From assembly GCA_020796225.1 (NCBI GenBank), contig CM036756.1:53846616-53910615 (forward strand): a stretch of DNA of 64,000 nt. The letters are read 5' to 3'. Source of the stretch: Arion vulgaris. Lineage: Eukaryota > Mollusca > Gastropoda > Stylommatophora > Arionidae. The first letter of the stretch is position 1. Every line of letters starts with the position of its first letter. Position numbers and translations under genes: made by a program. A model generated the notes under the pieces. It was given only the letters and a program-made list of their open reading frames with translations, was not told where the DNA came from and did no database searches. This document shows positions 46,312 through 56,679 of the stretch, one piece after another.

Positions 46312-47253
46312 CCCTCTTACGATGATAGGGCCAATTTTTTTGCTGCCTTTGATCTAGCAAGAAAAACAGATGGGCCTAAATATCGGCCCAATATAACAAG
46401 TGATCCGAGAGGGTAGTTTTTAATAGCCCATCCAATAAAAAACTCAGATTTACTTTTCGTGTGTTTAGCTATCAATTTTGGAACTACGGAGCTTGTTTGA
46501 CAGAATAGATTATTTATTTTGCAGAATTATTATTATTTGGTAGAATATAATATTTTTCTGTGACTATCGAATATTTCAATCATAGCTCTGATGTCAGTGA
46601 GGTTGATAGTTAAGAGCTAGATAATGACTCTAGTTAAAGTGAAAAAAAAATGTTCTGAAATAGTAATTCTCTCTGATTGAAGCATGGAATAAAATTTTAT
46701 TCTTTGAGTACAGTGTACTTTTTTAGTGTTCATTATTTTTAAAAAGTGTATTGGTATGCATATTCTTTATGAATAATATGAAAATTAACTTATATAATTG
46801 TCACAAAACATGACAAATTAACTTGAAAGATTCATAGTATTAATACTTCAGTATATTCTCTCTAAGAATATGTACTTTTCTATACTTATTTAGGGTTCTA
46901 ATGTTTCTTTCAGAATTTTCAAAATAGTCACAGTACTCATTTCTGTTTTCTAAAGAAATGGCTCCCTCTTCTTTTGAGGTTCTCTGGTTAAGTGGTTAAA
47001 CCTTTGCCTTGCGAGTCGAAGATTGTGGGTTCCAATCCGGGCAGCGTAGTACAGTTCACGAGTGAATTTTTTCCAGAGACCCTAGGATTGTTTCTGGAGC
47101 TACGGCTCTCGGCAGGTGGCGTGCCATTTCTGCGGAGAGGGACCAGGCCATATGGGGTAAAATCCGGTGCGATGAAGTAATCCTTCAGATTTAAAACCCC
47201 TTAAAAACCTCTTCTTTAGAGGGAAAGCTCAATTTTGCTCCGTCCTGAAAGGG
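46312..47253. mobile_element. TTAA-bounded piggyBac-like element carrying a SINE-A
   Basis: TTAA at 46,308-46,311 and 47,254-47,257. Ends: ccctcttacgatg and, as complement, ccctttcaggacg. Near 46,585 a short reading S-D-V-S-E-V-D-S, then E-L-D-N-D-S-S, recalls the acidic start of a piggyBac transposase. A SINE-A copy sits inside at 46,985-47,195, so the element is older than that SINE. Confidence 0.6.
46985..47195 (+). mobile_element. SINE-A, complete with tRNA-like head
   Basis: The head has ctggttaagtggttaaacc (A box) and gtgggttccaatccggg (B box). The body runs gctctcggcaggtggcgtgc, ccatatggggtaaaatccgg and gatgaagtaatcct. It is the best SINE-A copy in the window. Confidence 0.82.
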
Positions 47254-47439
47254 TTAAAGAATGTATGATCTGTCTGTATATGATAATATAACTAACTATT
47301 CATTTCTGCTATTTATAACAATAAATAGATTATTATTGTTAGCTTGTTCCTGGTTAGGTAGGTTTTATTGAGTAGAGATCACTTGTCGAGATTTTTAATA
47401 CACAGGAGTGAAAAATATTCTTACCCAATTACTTGGAAA

Positions 47440-47600
47440 AGTTTCTGATCTCACGGGTTCACTTTTAGTAATTTATGAATATCATAGCAGTATCGTTGTT
47501 TATTTTGTTTGCGTTCGTTCTTATCAACCAAGTTACCCACTCTGTGTGATCTGTGTGGTTTTCACCAAGAACATGAGTACATTGCGTCCCCATTAGGCTC
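47440..47600 (-). repeat. Dispersed repeat, LINE-associated, inverted
   Basis: Complement of the 11,379-11,620 repeat: ttcgttcttatcaaccaagt, tctgtgtgatctgtgtggtt and gcgtccccattaggc. Confidence 0.6.
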
Positions 47601-47644
47601 CACAGTGTGTAAGATAGGCACATCAAAATTTCTGCCAAATGGCA

Positions 47645-47773
47645 TCTAAAGCAGTGGTCTGGTTAGAGCCACAGACTTTTCATGCATTTTCTCTCAATGA
47701 ATCAATGAGGAAGCTCAGGAAAATTGAGACTGTCTGAGCTCGAAAATAATTCTTGGAGTCCCTGAAGATGTCT
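47645..47773 (+). mobile_element. RH-LINE fragment, left part of an interrupted copy
   Basis: Reads M-R-K-L-R-K-I-E-T-V, the block after the third RNase H acid, then F-L-E-S-L-K-M-S at the break. It resumes at 48,029. Confidence 0.7.
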
Positions 47774-48028
47774 CATCATTATCATTAATCCTCTCCGCTC
47801 CTCATGGAGCATAGGGCCTCAAATTTTTTGGTTTCTGTAACTACTGTTTTTTTAAATGGATGGGTAGTTAGCCCATCGCACAACCCCCAACCTGGAGGAC
47901 CAGGAGACCACATTTAGTCTGCCTCTCTCCTTGACCTTCCCGGCTTGGGCAACCCTGCCGCATAGCTCTCCGGGTCCTTGAGGTCACAAGCCTCCCACCA
48001 CTACAAGGCTAATGGCCTCATGGGGGAG
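47774..48028 (-). mobile_element. RTE-like LINE 3' end inserted in an RH-LINE
   Basis: The complement contains gaggccctatgctccatgag, the same 3' sequence as the nested copy at 2,911-3,429, followed by a short (ATG)-type tail (tcatcattatcatt at the left edge). Perfect 12-bp copies of ctgaagatgtct flank it at 47,762-47,773 and 48,029-48,040. Confidence 0.85.
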
Positions 48029-48400
48029 CTGAAGATGTCTAGGCTGACAAAAATCATTTGTTTTGAAGCCAGCGCACGCAGGTGTAAAGGGGAATGAATG
48101 CGCCAATAGGCTTGTGGATATGGCTAATGTATAAAGCGGACGGGCAATGGACCAGACTCATATTGTTTCCTTAGGGGAAAAGCAGGCATGTACATGATAC
48201 AACAAATGGGGTTTAATCTGTAACCCTGTCCTAACTGCAAAAATATCAAATCAAATCTGGTGTAGCTAGACAAGAGCTCTATACTGGATGCCAAAGAAGA
48301 GTCAACCAACAAAACTGGTGTCGTTAGTTGCCACACACTGAAGGACATACTGAGAAAAATATCAGAGCAGTTATGGGCAATTGGTTCGATGTACAGTGAT
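48029..48400 (+). mobile_element. RH-LINE fragment, right part of the interrupted copy
   Basis: Continues R-L-T-K-I-I, then a degraded G-N-E-C-A-N region, N-C-K-N-I-K and S-C-H-T-L-K-D-I-L-R-K. Frameshifts are common. Confidence 0.65.
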
Positions 48401-48434
48401 GATGTTCTGTTGATTAAATTAACTAAACTAAACC

Positions 48435-48560
48435 CAATTCCTCAGGATTGAAATACCAGTGCACTGTCCACTCAACTAACCACTATTCTAGGAGTGCCTC
48501 GCCAAATCGATTAGAAAGTGACTCCCATGCGGGAGACCCGTGTTAAAATCATAGAAAAGC
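48435..48560. mobile_element. Two tRNA-like SINE heads in opposite directions
   Basis: At 48,438-48,485 the minus strand has a B-box side (cctcaggattgaaataccag) and an A-box side (caactaaccactat). At 48,495-48,545 the plus strand has agaaagtgactcccatgcgg and acccgtgttaaaatc. They face each other, so two SINE insertions are implied. Confidence 0.5.
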
Positions 48561-48814
48561 CAAAGATTTTTTCTGTTTTGGGCATAAATTAACAATCCTA
48601 ACCTGCTTAAGAATGCAACATTACCAGACACCCACAGGTGTCCCTGAATTTAGTGCAGTCATTAGCCATGCGGCCATTAAATTTCTCAGGCTCTCATCCA
48701 ACCTATCCTACATTGTCCTAAAAAGTGATACTACAGGCAGTAATTACAGTTGTTGTTTTTTGTAACCACTATTCTATTATAAGTTTTATTAGATATCAAT
48801 ATTCATACCAAGAG

Positions 48815-49050
48815 TAGACAAAAGTTCTGTGAAAGCAACAATGTGCAGGAAGACCTGGTATTGATTGATGGAAGAGCTATAGAAGATGTTGGTCAGCTTG
48901 TCAGTAAGATCAGCTAATCAGGAAGTACAGATGAGGGCATTAATGCCAGTATTATGAAAGCCCAACAAGCCTATTCTCTCCTGCACATAGTGTGGAAATC
49001 TACTGCCATCTCTATTAAAAACAAAGCTCAGGATATTCAGCTCAAATGTC
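48815..49050 (+). mobile_element. LINE RT thumb fragment, left part
   Basis: Reads G-S-T-D-E-G-I-N-A-S-I, K-A-Q-Q-A-Y-S-L-L and W-K-S-T-A-I-S-I-K-N-K. It is broken by a family D insertion after cagctcaaatgt, and the LINE resumes at 49,301. Confidence 0.75.
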
Positions 49051-49300
49051 GCCCGTGTCGTGCTGGGGCCCCAAGGAAGCAAAGAATACTACCACTGCAA
49101 CCTACAATGCATGTCATAAGAGGCGACTATGTAGGCCTAGGGATGCTACCTAGTTAATAAAAGCAGTGCAGAAATCGGATGTGCTGGCCTACTTGTAGGT
49201 GCATAACTGGCACAATGTACAATTGTTCTTAGGCTCAGATCACATACAAATCACACAGAGTGGTTGACAAATGGTCGATGTGGAGCGTTCAAAGAAGAAA
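49051..49300 (+). mobile_element. Family D insertion with target duplication
   Basis: Blocks actaccactgcaacctaca, cataagaggcgac, gatgtgctggcctacttgta and a ttcaaagaagaaa end. The flanks ctcaaatgt (49,041) and ctcaattgt (49,301) match at eight of nine bases and look like a target duplication. It splits a LINE reading frame, which proves that it inserted. Confidence 0.75.
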
Positions 49301-49525
49301 CTCAATTGTGAATTTGTCTTGTTGTGGGGCTTGGAAACCTGGTGAGTCAGCATGTTAAATACAAATAGTGCTCAGGCCTTTGTCAGCAGATGTCTTCAGC
49401 ATATTTTCAGATTGAGAGATGCTAAACAAAGAGTAGCAAATACAGATGGGTAAGGACGGGACAGGAATCCATAATGACCTAGGTCAGGAGGAGTAAATGA
49501 CGGGTCAGGCATACCTTGTGGAAAG
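49301..49525 (+). mobile_element. LINE RT thumb fragment, right part
   Basis: Continues F-V-L-L-W-G-L-E-T-W, then A-F-V-S-R-C-L-Q-H-I-F-R-L. It completes the thumb broken at 49,050. Confidence 0.75.
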
Positions 49526-49559
49526 AAACAATAAAGTAAATGTTTAGAACACACTAGCA

Positions 49560-49775
49560 GATTATCAACAGACAATGCACCTCAAAGGGCAGTGCCACTC
49601 CGATACAGTGAATACAAGCAAAATGTTGTTCATGCAAAATGTAGACTACAAAAATAACAGAGGCAGGGAAAAACACTATGCACGAAGTGCAGATATGAGC
49701 CCATTTCTTAAAATCTATTCTTTTCCTGATGCTGTGAAGCAAAACAGAATTAGATTAAAGAAGAACCTTTATTTT
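49560..49775 (+). repeat. Dispersed repeat (family H)
   Basis: It is open for 74 codons with K-N-N-R-G-R-E-K-H-Y-A-R-S-A and P-F-L-K-I-Y-S-F-P-D-A-V-K. The degenerate copy at 26,560 has the same order. The reading is protein-like, but I do not recognise the family. Confidence 0.6.
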
Positions 49776-49799
49776 TGTGCAGGGTCATGTGGCCATTGA

Positions 49800-50110
49800 A
49801 GACAGCGAGCAAGCAGTTTGGCTAACTGATACTGCAGTGATCGAGGAAGGACAGGTCAGACATCATCAATGCCATATGAGAGACAGTTCAAATAGATGAC
49901 TTTTTTACAGACTCGTTCGAATCTGCATCCACATCTAGAGTGAAGGAAATAGAACAAACCAGGAATAGTTGGACATGAACACACTGCTAAAGGTACTAGA
50001 TGGTTGATTAATCAACATAGAACTGGAGTAATCAGTCACTTTACGCTGATGGAAATGTTGAAGAGGAGATCAACAGACCTGTCTAGAGTGCAATGTTGAT
50101 GATCCTGACT
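49800..50110 (+). mobile_element. RH-LINE 3' remnant
   Basis: Same order of blocks as 560-975, including cagacatcatcaatgccat and L-I-N-Q-H-R-T-G-V. Confidence 0.65.
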
Positions 50111-50174
50111 AATCATTAAGTACACATTTACTGAGTGTTTACCTGGAAGCACTTGCTAATATTATCTTCTTTAT

Positions 50175-50560
50175 TTTATTGTTACACTGTTACCAGTTAT
50201 ATAAGGACTTTCATCGTAGCACTCTGGACATGTCCATAGGTGCTCCAATGTCCATCTCAACAAATCCAGTAGTGGGCCAACACGCTAGTTTGATGTTGAT
50301 AAATATTTTTGCATATTTGATATGCCGTTCTTTTCGATCTGTACCAATATCGACTCCCATCTCTCTCAATCTGGTCAGCGACTGGGATTCACAACCCTGA
50401 AACTCCTCTGTTCTGACTTTCTCAATGCGTTTAAATATGTGATTTTGTTCCATTGCAGCTCCATCTGATATCGTAGCCATGCCAGCCATTCTATCAGCTC
50501 GTTTATTACCACCGACTCCTGCGTGTGACAGTGTTACCAGATTATAACCCAGTGTCATGG
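50175..50560 (-). mobile_element. RH-LINE RNase H C-terminal segment, open for 115 codons
   Basis: The minus strand reads S-H-A-G-V-G-G-N-K-R-A-D-R-M, then G-A-A-M-E-Q-N and L-T-R-L-R-E-M-G-V-D-I, up to the L-A-C-W-P-T end. The last catalytic aspartate (K-R-A-D) is present. Confidence 0.82.
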
Positions 50561-50639
50561 TCTTCTGTATTTATTTTGCTCTTCTCGAATGGCGTGATTG
50601 ATGGATTGGAACACATTTAATTAGTAGTTAGGTTGTATT

Positions 50640-51070
50640 TTATACAGAAATAATTAGTGTTTATTCTGAGAAACTTGGTAACATTGTGTACATGTCTAAT
50701 GGATTTTGCATCGAGGGAAATTTATATTGTGTACATGTCTAATAGTTTTTAAGTTTTATATTTTATACGAATAATTTGGGTGTTTGATCGAAGAACTTTA
50801 AAATTGTGTACATGTCTACGTGATTTTGCATCGAAATTTATATTTGTACATGTCTAATGGATGTTTCATCAAAGAACTTTATATTGTGTACATGTCTAAT
50901 GGGTGTTTACATCGAAAAATTTATATTGTGTACATGTCTAATGGATGTTTACATCAAAGAAATTTATATTGTGTACATGTCTAATGGATGTTTCATCAAG
51001 AAATTTATATTGTGTACATGTCTAATGGATGTTTGCATCGAAGAACTTTATACTGTGTACAAACATAATC
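50640..51070. repeat. Tandem array, about 43-bp unit, eight to nine copies
   Basis: The unit is near tgtacatgtctaatggatgt, ttacatcaaagaaatttata, ttg. The left copies vary in length, while those from 50,887 on are regular at about 43 bp. An open frame at 50,857-51,162 is a by-product of the repeat. Confidence 0.9.
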
Positions 51071-51394
51071 ACCATTTGTGTAGTCAAGCTTTAAATGTTG
51101 TGTACAATTATGACCAGTGCTCATTTCTTCAAAGGAAACTTAATTATGTACAAAACTGGTGAATATTTACTGAAATAACTGGATATTGTTATGTATGGGA
51201 TCAGTTGTAAATCCTCTATTATACCCACACTTTTTTATATTCTAGAATTAATTCAAATTTGTAAATATCTAAACTTCAGAGTTGTGTCCTACTTTATTCA
51301 TGCTGTATTATGTTAATTTATACTGCAAGTTTCCTGATCCATTACATGGGGATCTAAATCACAAGTACCTTAGAAGTTTGAGATACACTGATGA
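51071..51394. other. No gene recognised
   Basis: AT-rich spacer between the 43-bp array and repeat fragments. Confidence 0.35.
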
Positions 51395-51700
51395 AAAGGA
51401 AAGCTAGCATTCACGCAAAAATCAGTCAGAGGTGCCATATTAGACGGTCTGACTACGCCTGAATTCATTTAGAAAAAAAACCAACCTCAATTGATAGCGA
51501 GACGGGAAAAAGGGTGATGTAACTTTGCCAGAAAATAGTATTTGGAGAAAGTAAACAGTTCTGAAAATTATGTTTCGTTGATAAGTATTTGAGAAGTGGA
51601 AGACCAAGATAAAGATTAATGCAAGATGTGCTAGATGACTTGAACATGGCACATAACTAATACAGCTGTAAGCTTTAGGGAAGAAATACTAACTAGATAC
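51395..51700 (+). mobile_element. SINE family F fragment followed by a LINE fragment
   Basis: Around 51,400-51,480 it shares cattcacgcaaaaatcagtc with the insert at 23,630. From 51,590 it reads S-G-R-P-R and D-V-L-D-D-L-N-M-A, a LINE C-terminal block. Confidence 0.5.
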
Positions 51701-51731
51701 AAACTACAAACTTGGTTGTTATAAACTGAAG

Positions 51732-53159
51732 CTTACTTGGGATTGCTAGGTATGGTTTCTGTGCTATATTTATTTTAGTAATACTGTATATAGTTAGCTA
51801 ACATCTTACTTGGGATTGCTAGGTATGGTTTCTGTGTTATATTTATTTTAGTAATACTGTATATAGTTAGCTAACATCTTACTTGGGATTGCTAGGTAGA
51901 GTTTCTGTGCTATATTTATTTTAGTAATACTGTATATAGTTAGCTAACATCTTACTTGGGATTGCTAGGTAGAGTTTCTGTGCTATATTTATTTTAATAA
52001 TACTGTATATAGTTAGCTAACATCTTACTTGGGATTGCTAGGTAGAGTTTCTGTGCTATATTTATTTTAGTAATACTGTATATAGTTAGCTAACATCTTA
52101 CTTGGGATTGCTAGGTAGAGTTTCTGTGCATATTTATTATTTAGTAAACTGTATTAGTTAGCTAACATCTTACTTGGGATTGCTAGGTAGAGTTTCTGTG
52201 CTATATTTTTTTAGTAATACTGTATATAGTTAGCTAACATCTTACTTGGGGTTGCTAGGTAGAGTTTCTGTGTTATATTTATTTTAGTAATATGTATATA
52301 GTTAGCTTACATCTTACTTGGGTTGCTAGGTAAGTTTCTGTGCTATATTTATTATTTAGTAAACTGTATTAGTTAGCTAACATCTTACTTGGGATTGCTA
52401 GGTAGAGTTTCTGTGCTATATTTATTTTAGTAATACTGTATATAGTTAGCTAACATCTTACTTGGGATTGCTAGGTAGAGTTTCTGTGCTATATTTTTTA
52501 TTTAGTAAACTGTATTTAGTTAAGCTAACATCTTACTTGGGATTGCTAGGTAGAGTTTCTGTGCTATATTTTTTATAATACTGTATATAGTTAATTAACA
52601 TCTTACTTGGGATTGTTAGGTAGAGTTTCTGTGCTATATTTATTTTAATAATATTGTATATAGTTAGCTAACATCTTACTTGGGGTTGCTAGGTAGAGTT
52701 TCTGTGCTATATTTTTTTAGTAATACTGTATATAGTTAGCTAACATCTTACTTGGGGTTGCTAGGTAGAGTTTCTGTGCTATATTTATTTTAGTAATACT
52801 GTATATAGTTAGCTTACATCTTACTTGGGATTGTTAGGTAGAGTTTCTGTGCTATATTTATTTTAATAATATTGTATATAGTTAGCTAACATCTTACTTG
52901 GGATTGTTAGGTAGAGTTTCTGTGCTATATTTATTTTAATAATATTGTATATAGTTAGCTTACATCTTACTTGGGGTTGCTAGGTAGAGTTTCTGTGCTA
53001 TATTTATTTTAATAATATTGTATATAGTTAGCTTACATCTTACTTGGGATTGCTAGGTAGAGTTTTTGTGCTATATTTATTTATTTAGTAAAACTGTATT
53101 TAGTTAGCTAACATCTTACTTGGGATGGCTAGGTGGAGTTTCTATGCTATATTTTTTTT
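51732..53159. repeat. Minisatellite, 73-bp unit, about 20 copies
   Basis: Starts of cttacttgggattgctaggt recur at 51,732, 51,805, 51,878 and onward, mostly 73 bases apart. Each unit ends in gttagctaac, a perfect 10-bp palindrome. Variation is mainly in the T/A run in the middle. It is broken at 53,160 by a LINE piece, and one more degenerate unit follows at 53,372-53,415. Confidence 0.95.
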
Positions 53160-53335
53160 AGCCATGCTGGCCAATCTATCAGCTCGTTCATTACCATTGA
53201 CCCCTGCGTGTCCAGGGACAAAAATGAAGGTGATTTCTCTGATCACTATCTGTACCAGTACCGCCACCCAGTTTCGTCTCACTATTCCTGATTCGACTTT
53301 ACGAATCATGCTCATGGAGTCACTGAGTATGACAT
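53160..53335 (-). mobile_element. RH-LINE RNase H fragment inside the minisatellite
   Basis: The complement reads S-D-S-M-S-M-I, then V-P-G-H-A-G-V-x-G-N-E-R-A-D. The left border lies in a T run and the right border in a second T run before taggtatact. No clear target duplication is visible. Confidence 0.75.
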
Positions 53336-53564
53336 TTTTTTTTAGGTATACTCTATATAGGAGTTAAACAGCTTACTTTGGATGGGAAGGTGGAGTTTTT
53401 GTGCTATATTCAGTAATTCTCATATCTTCTCTAATGATTATGCGACAGGTCTATTGGGAGCAGATCATTGACTTGCCTTAACAAATTATTACAATATAAT
53501 TTCTTGACAGATATAGCAAAATATATTTTAGTTGACACAATGCCCATTATGAATAATGCATTAT

Positions 53565-53805
53565 ATGTTATGTTATGCGATTATGGTCATGGCACATTAG
53601 ACAATCCCATGTGTGCTCCATCCTCCGCTACAGCAGCTATTCAAAAGTCCAGTTGCTAACCGTAGCCATGAGAAGTTGATTAGTATACCTTCTCTATCTA
53701 CCACGAAGACTGCACTGTCTGGCATGTCCAAATTTAGTTCCTAATTCTCACACTCTTTCCAGTGTCTATTATTCTTAAATTCGTTATCTGTTTTAACAGA
53801 TATTA
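53565..53805 (-). mobile_element. RH-LINE C-terminal fragment
   Basis: The complement reads D-M-P-D-S-A-V-F, then a W-C-P-M-C-like end near 53,590 (atgtgctccatcctccgcta on the plus strand). It matches 55,270-55,440 in order. Confidence 0.65.
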
Positions 53806-53819
53806 TCTTAGTTTGAATG

Positions 53820-53935
53820 GCTAGATACAATTTCAGGCTAAGCGGCTGAGCGTGGACTATCTTGGAAACCGATCATCAGTTAAACCTGCTACGCCTAACG
53901 GCAAAAAAGCAGAAATGGACAAAAGAAAAGAAAAA
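53820..53935 (+). mobile_element. LINE 3' end
   Basis: Shares ccgatcatcagttaaacctg and aacggcaaaaaagcagaaat with 62,960-63,020. Confidence 0.65.
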
Positions 53936-54214
53936 TCTGTTATTGCATTTATCTGTTTTCTTACATTTATTTTTATGTCGGAATGTTCCTCCCAGTCTCA
54001 ATTTTGTTAGTTTTTTGTACACAATATATTTAGTATAGAATGTCACTAATAACACACACTACTCATGTTTAATGTACATGTTTGACTTGATCTATAATTG
54101 TTCTGGTAAAATTGAAACTTGTGTACAATAAGCACCATACTTTTCTAGATTTAAAAAAAATGAAATATTTGTCAAAATACTGAAAGTATAACAACACACA
54201 AATAGGTATGCAAT

Positions 54215-54480
54215 CATCATCATCAAGTAGCTTGTCCTGAACAGAACTTTGCCACCCCAACAGTCATTCGGAATTTCTCTCTCTCATAGGCCAGATGTTC
54301 TGCCTCTGCAGGTGTCATACTCAAACTATCAGTTGCATCCTCAATCTATCTTCTCCATGGTCTTCCTCTTCTCCTCTTTGCCGAGATGTATCCTTCCATG
54401 ATGGTCTTCTCCAGTCCTTCTTGTCTCTGTATATGTCCAAAATACTTTAATTTTCTCATTCTTATTTAGCCAGTTTTCTT
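54215..54480 (-). mobile_element. LINE C-terminal fragment
   Basis: The complement contains K-L-K-Y-F-G-H, an A-K-R-R-R-G-R-P-W block and a S-M-T-P-A-E-A-E-H-L-A-Y-E-R end. Same tail group as 17,560 and 20,480. Confidence 0.72.
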
Positions 54481-54679
54481 TGATTTTGAATGCAATACCT
54501 ACTGTAAAATTGAAATACTTTGGAACCCCTAGTAATCATTCTCACAAGGAAGAAGCTTATCTAGTATTGTTGAGTCATTGTTGTTATTGGCGTCATTAAA
54601 AAATATTGCCATCATCTTTATTCAATGACATTAAAGTTTGTTCTTTTGAAGCTACCTTTAAAAAAAGTATCCAAAGACA

Positions 54680-54890
54680 AAGGATCTACTTCATTGCACC
54701 GGGTTTCCCCATATGGCTATGTCACTGTCAGCAGAGATGACATGCCATCTGTCGAGAGCATTGCACAAAGCACAAACTCTGTAACTCCTGCAACAATCCT
54801 AAAGATCTCATGAAAAAATTGCAAATGTGTCTCGGTCCAGATTAAAACCCACAATCTTCAGTAGGACAGGGAAACGACTTAACCACTTCG
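54680..54890 (-). mobile_element. SINE-A copy, inverted
   Basis: Complement of the 46,985 copy: ttcattgcaccgggtttccc, gagatgacatgccatctgtc, then attaaaacccacaatctt (B-box side) and gacttaaccacttcgcc (A-box side). Confidence 0.8.
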
Positions 54891-54894
54891 CCAT

Positions 54895-55105
54895 TGAGAC
54901 CCCAGGGTAGCTACCTAGGTAGTACCAATTGAGTTTACTAGGAAGCTACCCTAGTAAATAAAAAGCTTTGCAGAAATCAGATGTGCTAGCCTACTTGTAG
55001 GAGCATAACTGGCATAACGTACAATTGCTCTTAGGCTCAAATCACATAAAAATCACAAAGAGTGGTTTAACAAGAGGTTGATATGGAGCATTCAAAGAAG
55101 AAGAT
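54895..55105 (+). mobile_element. Family D copy, 5' truncated
   Basis: Starts at aagctaccctagtaaataaa and continues gatgtgctagcctacttgta, aatcacaaagagtggttt and ttcaaagaagaagatg. Confidence 0.75.
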
Positions 55106-55264
55106 GAGATGACATTTGTTTTTATTTCACAAAATATGATCCTCATCACTGTCAACATTTTTGGAAATAAAACATTTTAGGAAACTTTATTGAATTATCT
55201 TCCTTCTTGTTTTGTCTTACAGTTTATGGTTGTAGTTTTCTAGACATTGTGAAGTGTGTGGTTT

Positions 55265-55730
55265 GTTATGTTATGTTATGCGATCAACGTCATGGCACAT
55301 TGGGCATTCCCATTCGTGCTCTGTCCTCCGTTGCAGCAGCCATCCCATAGTCCATTTGCTCACAGTACCCATGAGAAGTTGATTACTATATCTTCTCTCT
55401 CTACCACGAAGACGACGCTGTCTGACATGTCCAAACTTAACTCCTAATTCTCGAACTCGTTCCAGTGTCTGAGACCCGCACATGTCACACAATTGAGAGC
55501 GTACCGCATTGATGATATCGGCTCTGTCCATACTTCTGCCCACTTGAGTCGGGCATTGTTTGCAAGAAAGTCAGCACGCTCGTTACCCCACACTCCAGCA
55601 TGTCCAGGCGTGTAAAGCGTGTGTGGTTTGTTATGGTGTTCTATTGAACTTAGTGTCTTCTGGACTATGTTCAACCATTTTGTTATATGTTTCCTTCTTG
55701 TCTTGTAGCCTGATGTTCTCATGTACTATC
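55265..55730 (-). mobile_element. RH-LINE RNase H C-terminus
   Basis: Two overlapping minus-strand frames: 55,444-55,722 with L-Y-T-P-G-H-A-G-V-W-G-N-E-R-A-D-F-L, and 55,271-55,543 with S-M-D-R-A-D-I-I-N-A-V-R, C-D-M-C-G-S-Q, and E-H-E-W-E-C-P-M-C-H. One frameshift separates them. The cysteine block is a likely zinc-binding end. Confidence 0.85.
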
Positions 55731-56250
55731 TTCTTTCTGAAGACTGGTTAGGATTCATGGTTAGGATTCATTCTGGCCGAATGCTCAAACCATTTCCAAC
55801 AGAAACAAACTTTCAGTATAATCTATGGGGACCCGGTTAAAGATCTTAATCGCACCACCCTGTTTATGACCCATACCAGAATAGTCGTATAGCAGAAGTT
55901 GATCACAGAAGAAGTATTACATCTACTGAGTTCTACTATAACACTGTGTCAAATCTGATTGGACATAGGGGAGACTATTAGAGCAGACTCATATCAAAAT
56001 GTACCGATAGTGGGAAATGTCTGAACTTCATCGTTACTTGTTCACTCTCTTGATAACATTGAGGTAGAAACTGATAAAAACAATTTGTGCTTTTTTAAAT
56101 CAAGGGTTTTCAAAATTGTATATGTATTTGTTGGATACAATGATTTGGTGTGTGTAATTAAGGATAGATAATTTCTGATCTCATGCTCAGTGGTACTGAT
56201 ATCAAGCGATATAAAGAGCAAGGACCAATTTCATCTTTTTTGTACCAGGG
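55731..56250. other. No gene recognised
   Basis: Mixed composition without a repeat I can name. Confidence 0.35.
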
Positions 56251-56251
56251 C

Positions 56252-56303
56252 ATCGCTTTTTGTACTTTTGGCTAAGATCAAAGTGTAGTATCTGTTCTTA
56301 CAG
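56252..56303 (+). pseudogene. U2 snRNA 5'-end-like fragment
   Basis: The sequence atcgctttttgtacttttgg, then ctaagatcaaagtgtagtat, then ctgttctta.cag follows the first 50-odd bases of U2 spliceosomal RNA. It keeps the GTAGTA segment that pairs with the intron branch site in true U2. One extra a, a changed loop and the loss of everything after cag show that it is not a working gene. It could be a retroposed fragment, or the head of a snRNA-derived SINE. Confidence 0.8.
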
Positions 56304-56679
56304 TGCTAGTGCCCACTTGATCGTCACCAAAGAGTGGGAGCCTTCATAAAACGCAAAATGGTAAAATAAAACCACTTTAACAAACTCAGAGCATCTCTCA
56401 TTCGAAAGGATAACGAAACTTTGACTTTACACATTCAACCGTACTGGGTCCACTTGTTGTGACACTTCCGGGTAGGACCCAATAAAAAAAATATTTTCAA
56501 AAAGCAAATGAGTGGGCAAATCACTTGACTATACAGCAGTGGTCGAGGAAGGATAGTCAGTGGATAGTACAGAAGATTACATATGTGATTGATTGATTAT
56601 GGCCATCTGCATATCGAAGATTCAGCTTTTAAAAGTCTAAATAAAATGTGGAACTGCAAGTCATATAGTACTAGCTAAT
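56304..56679. other. No gene recognised; weak repeat traces
   Basis: Near 56,585 gattgattgattatggcc and atatcgaagattcag resemble the phrase at 58,100-58,160, so a dispersed repeat is present. Confidence 0.4.

Noticed and set aside
50857..51162. Possible small cysteine-containing repeat protein
   Set aside because: It is a by-product of the 43-bp tandem array; the frame changes between neighbouring units.
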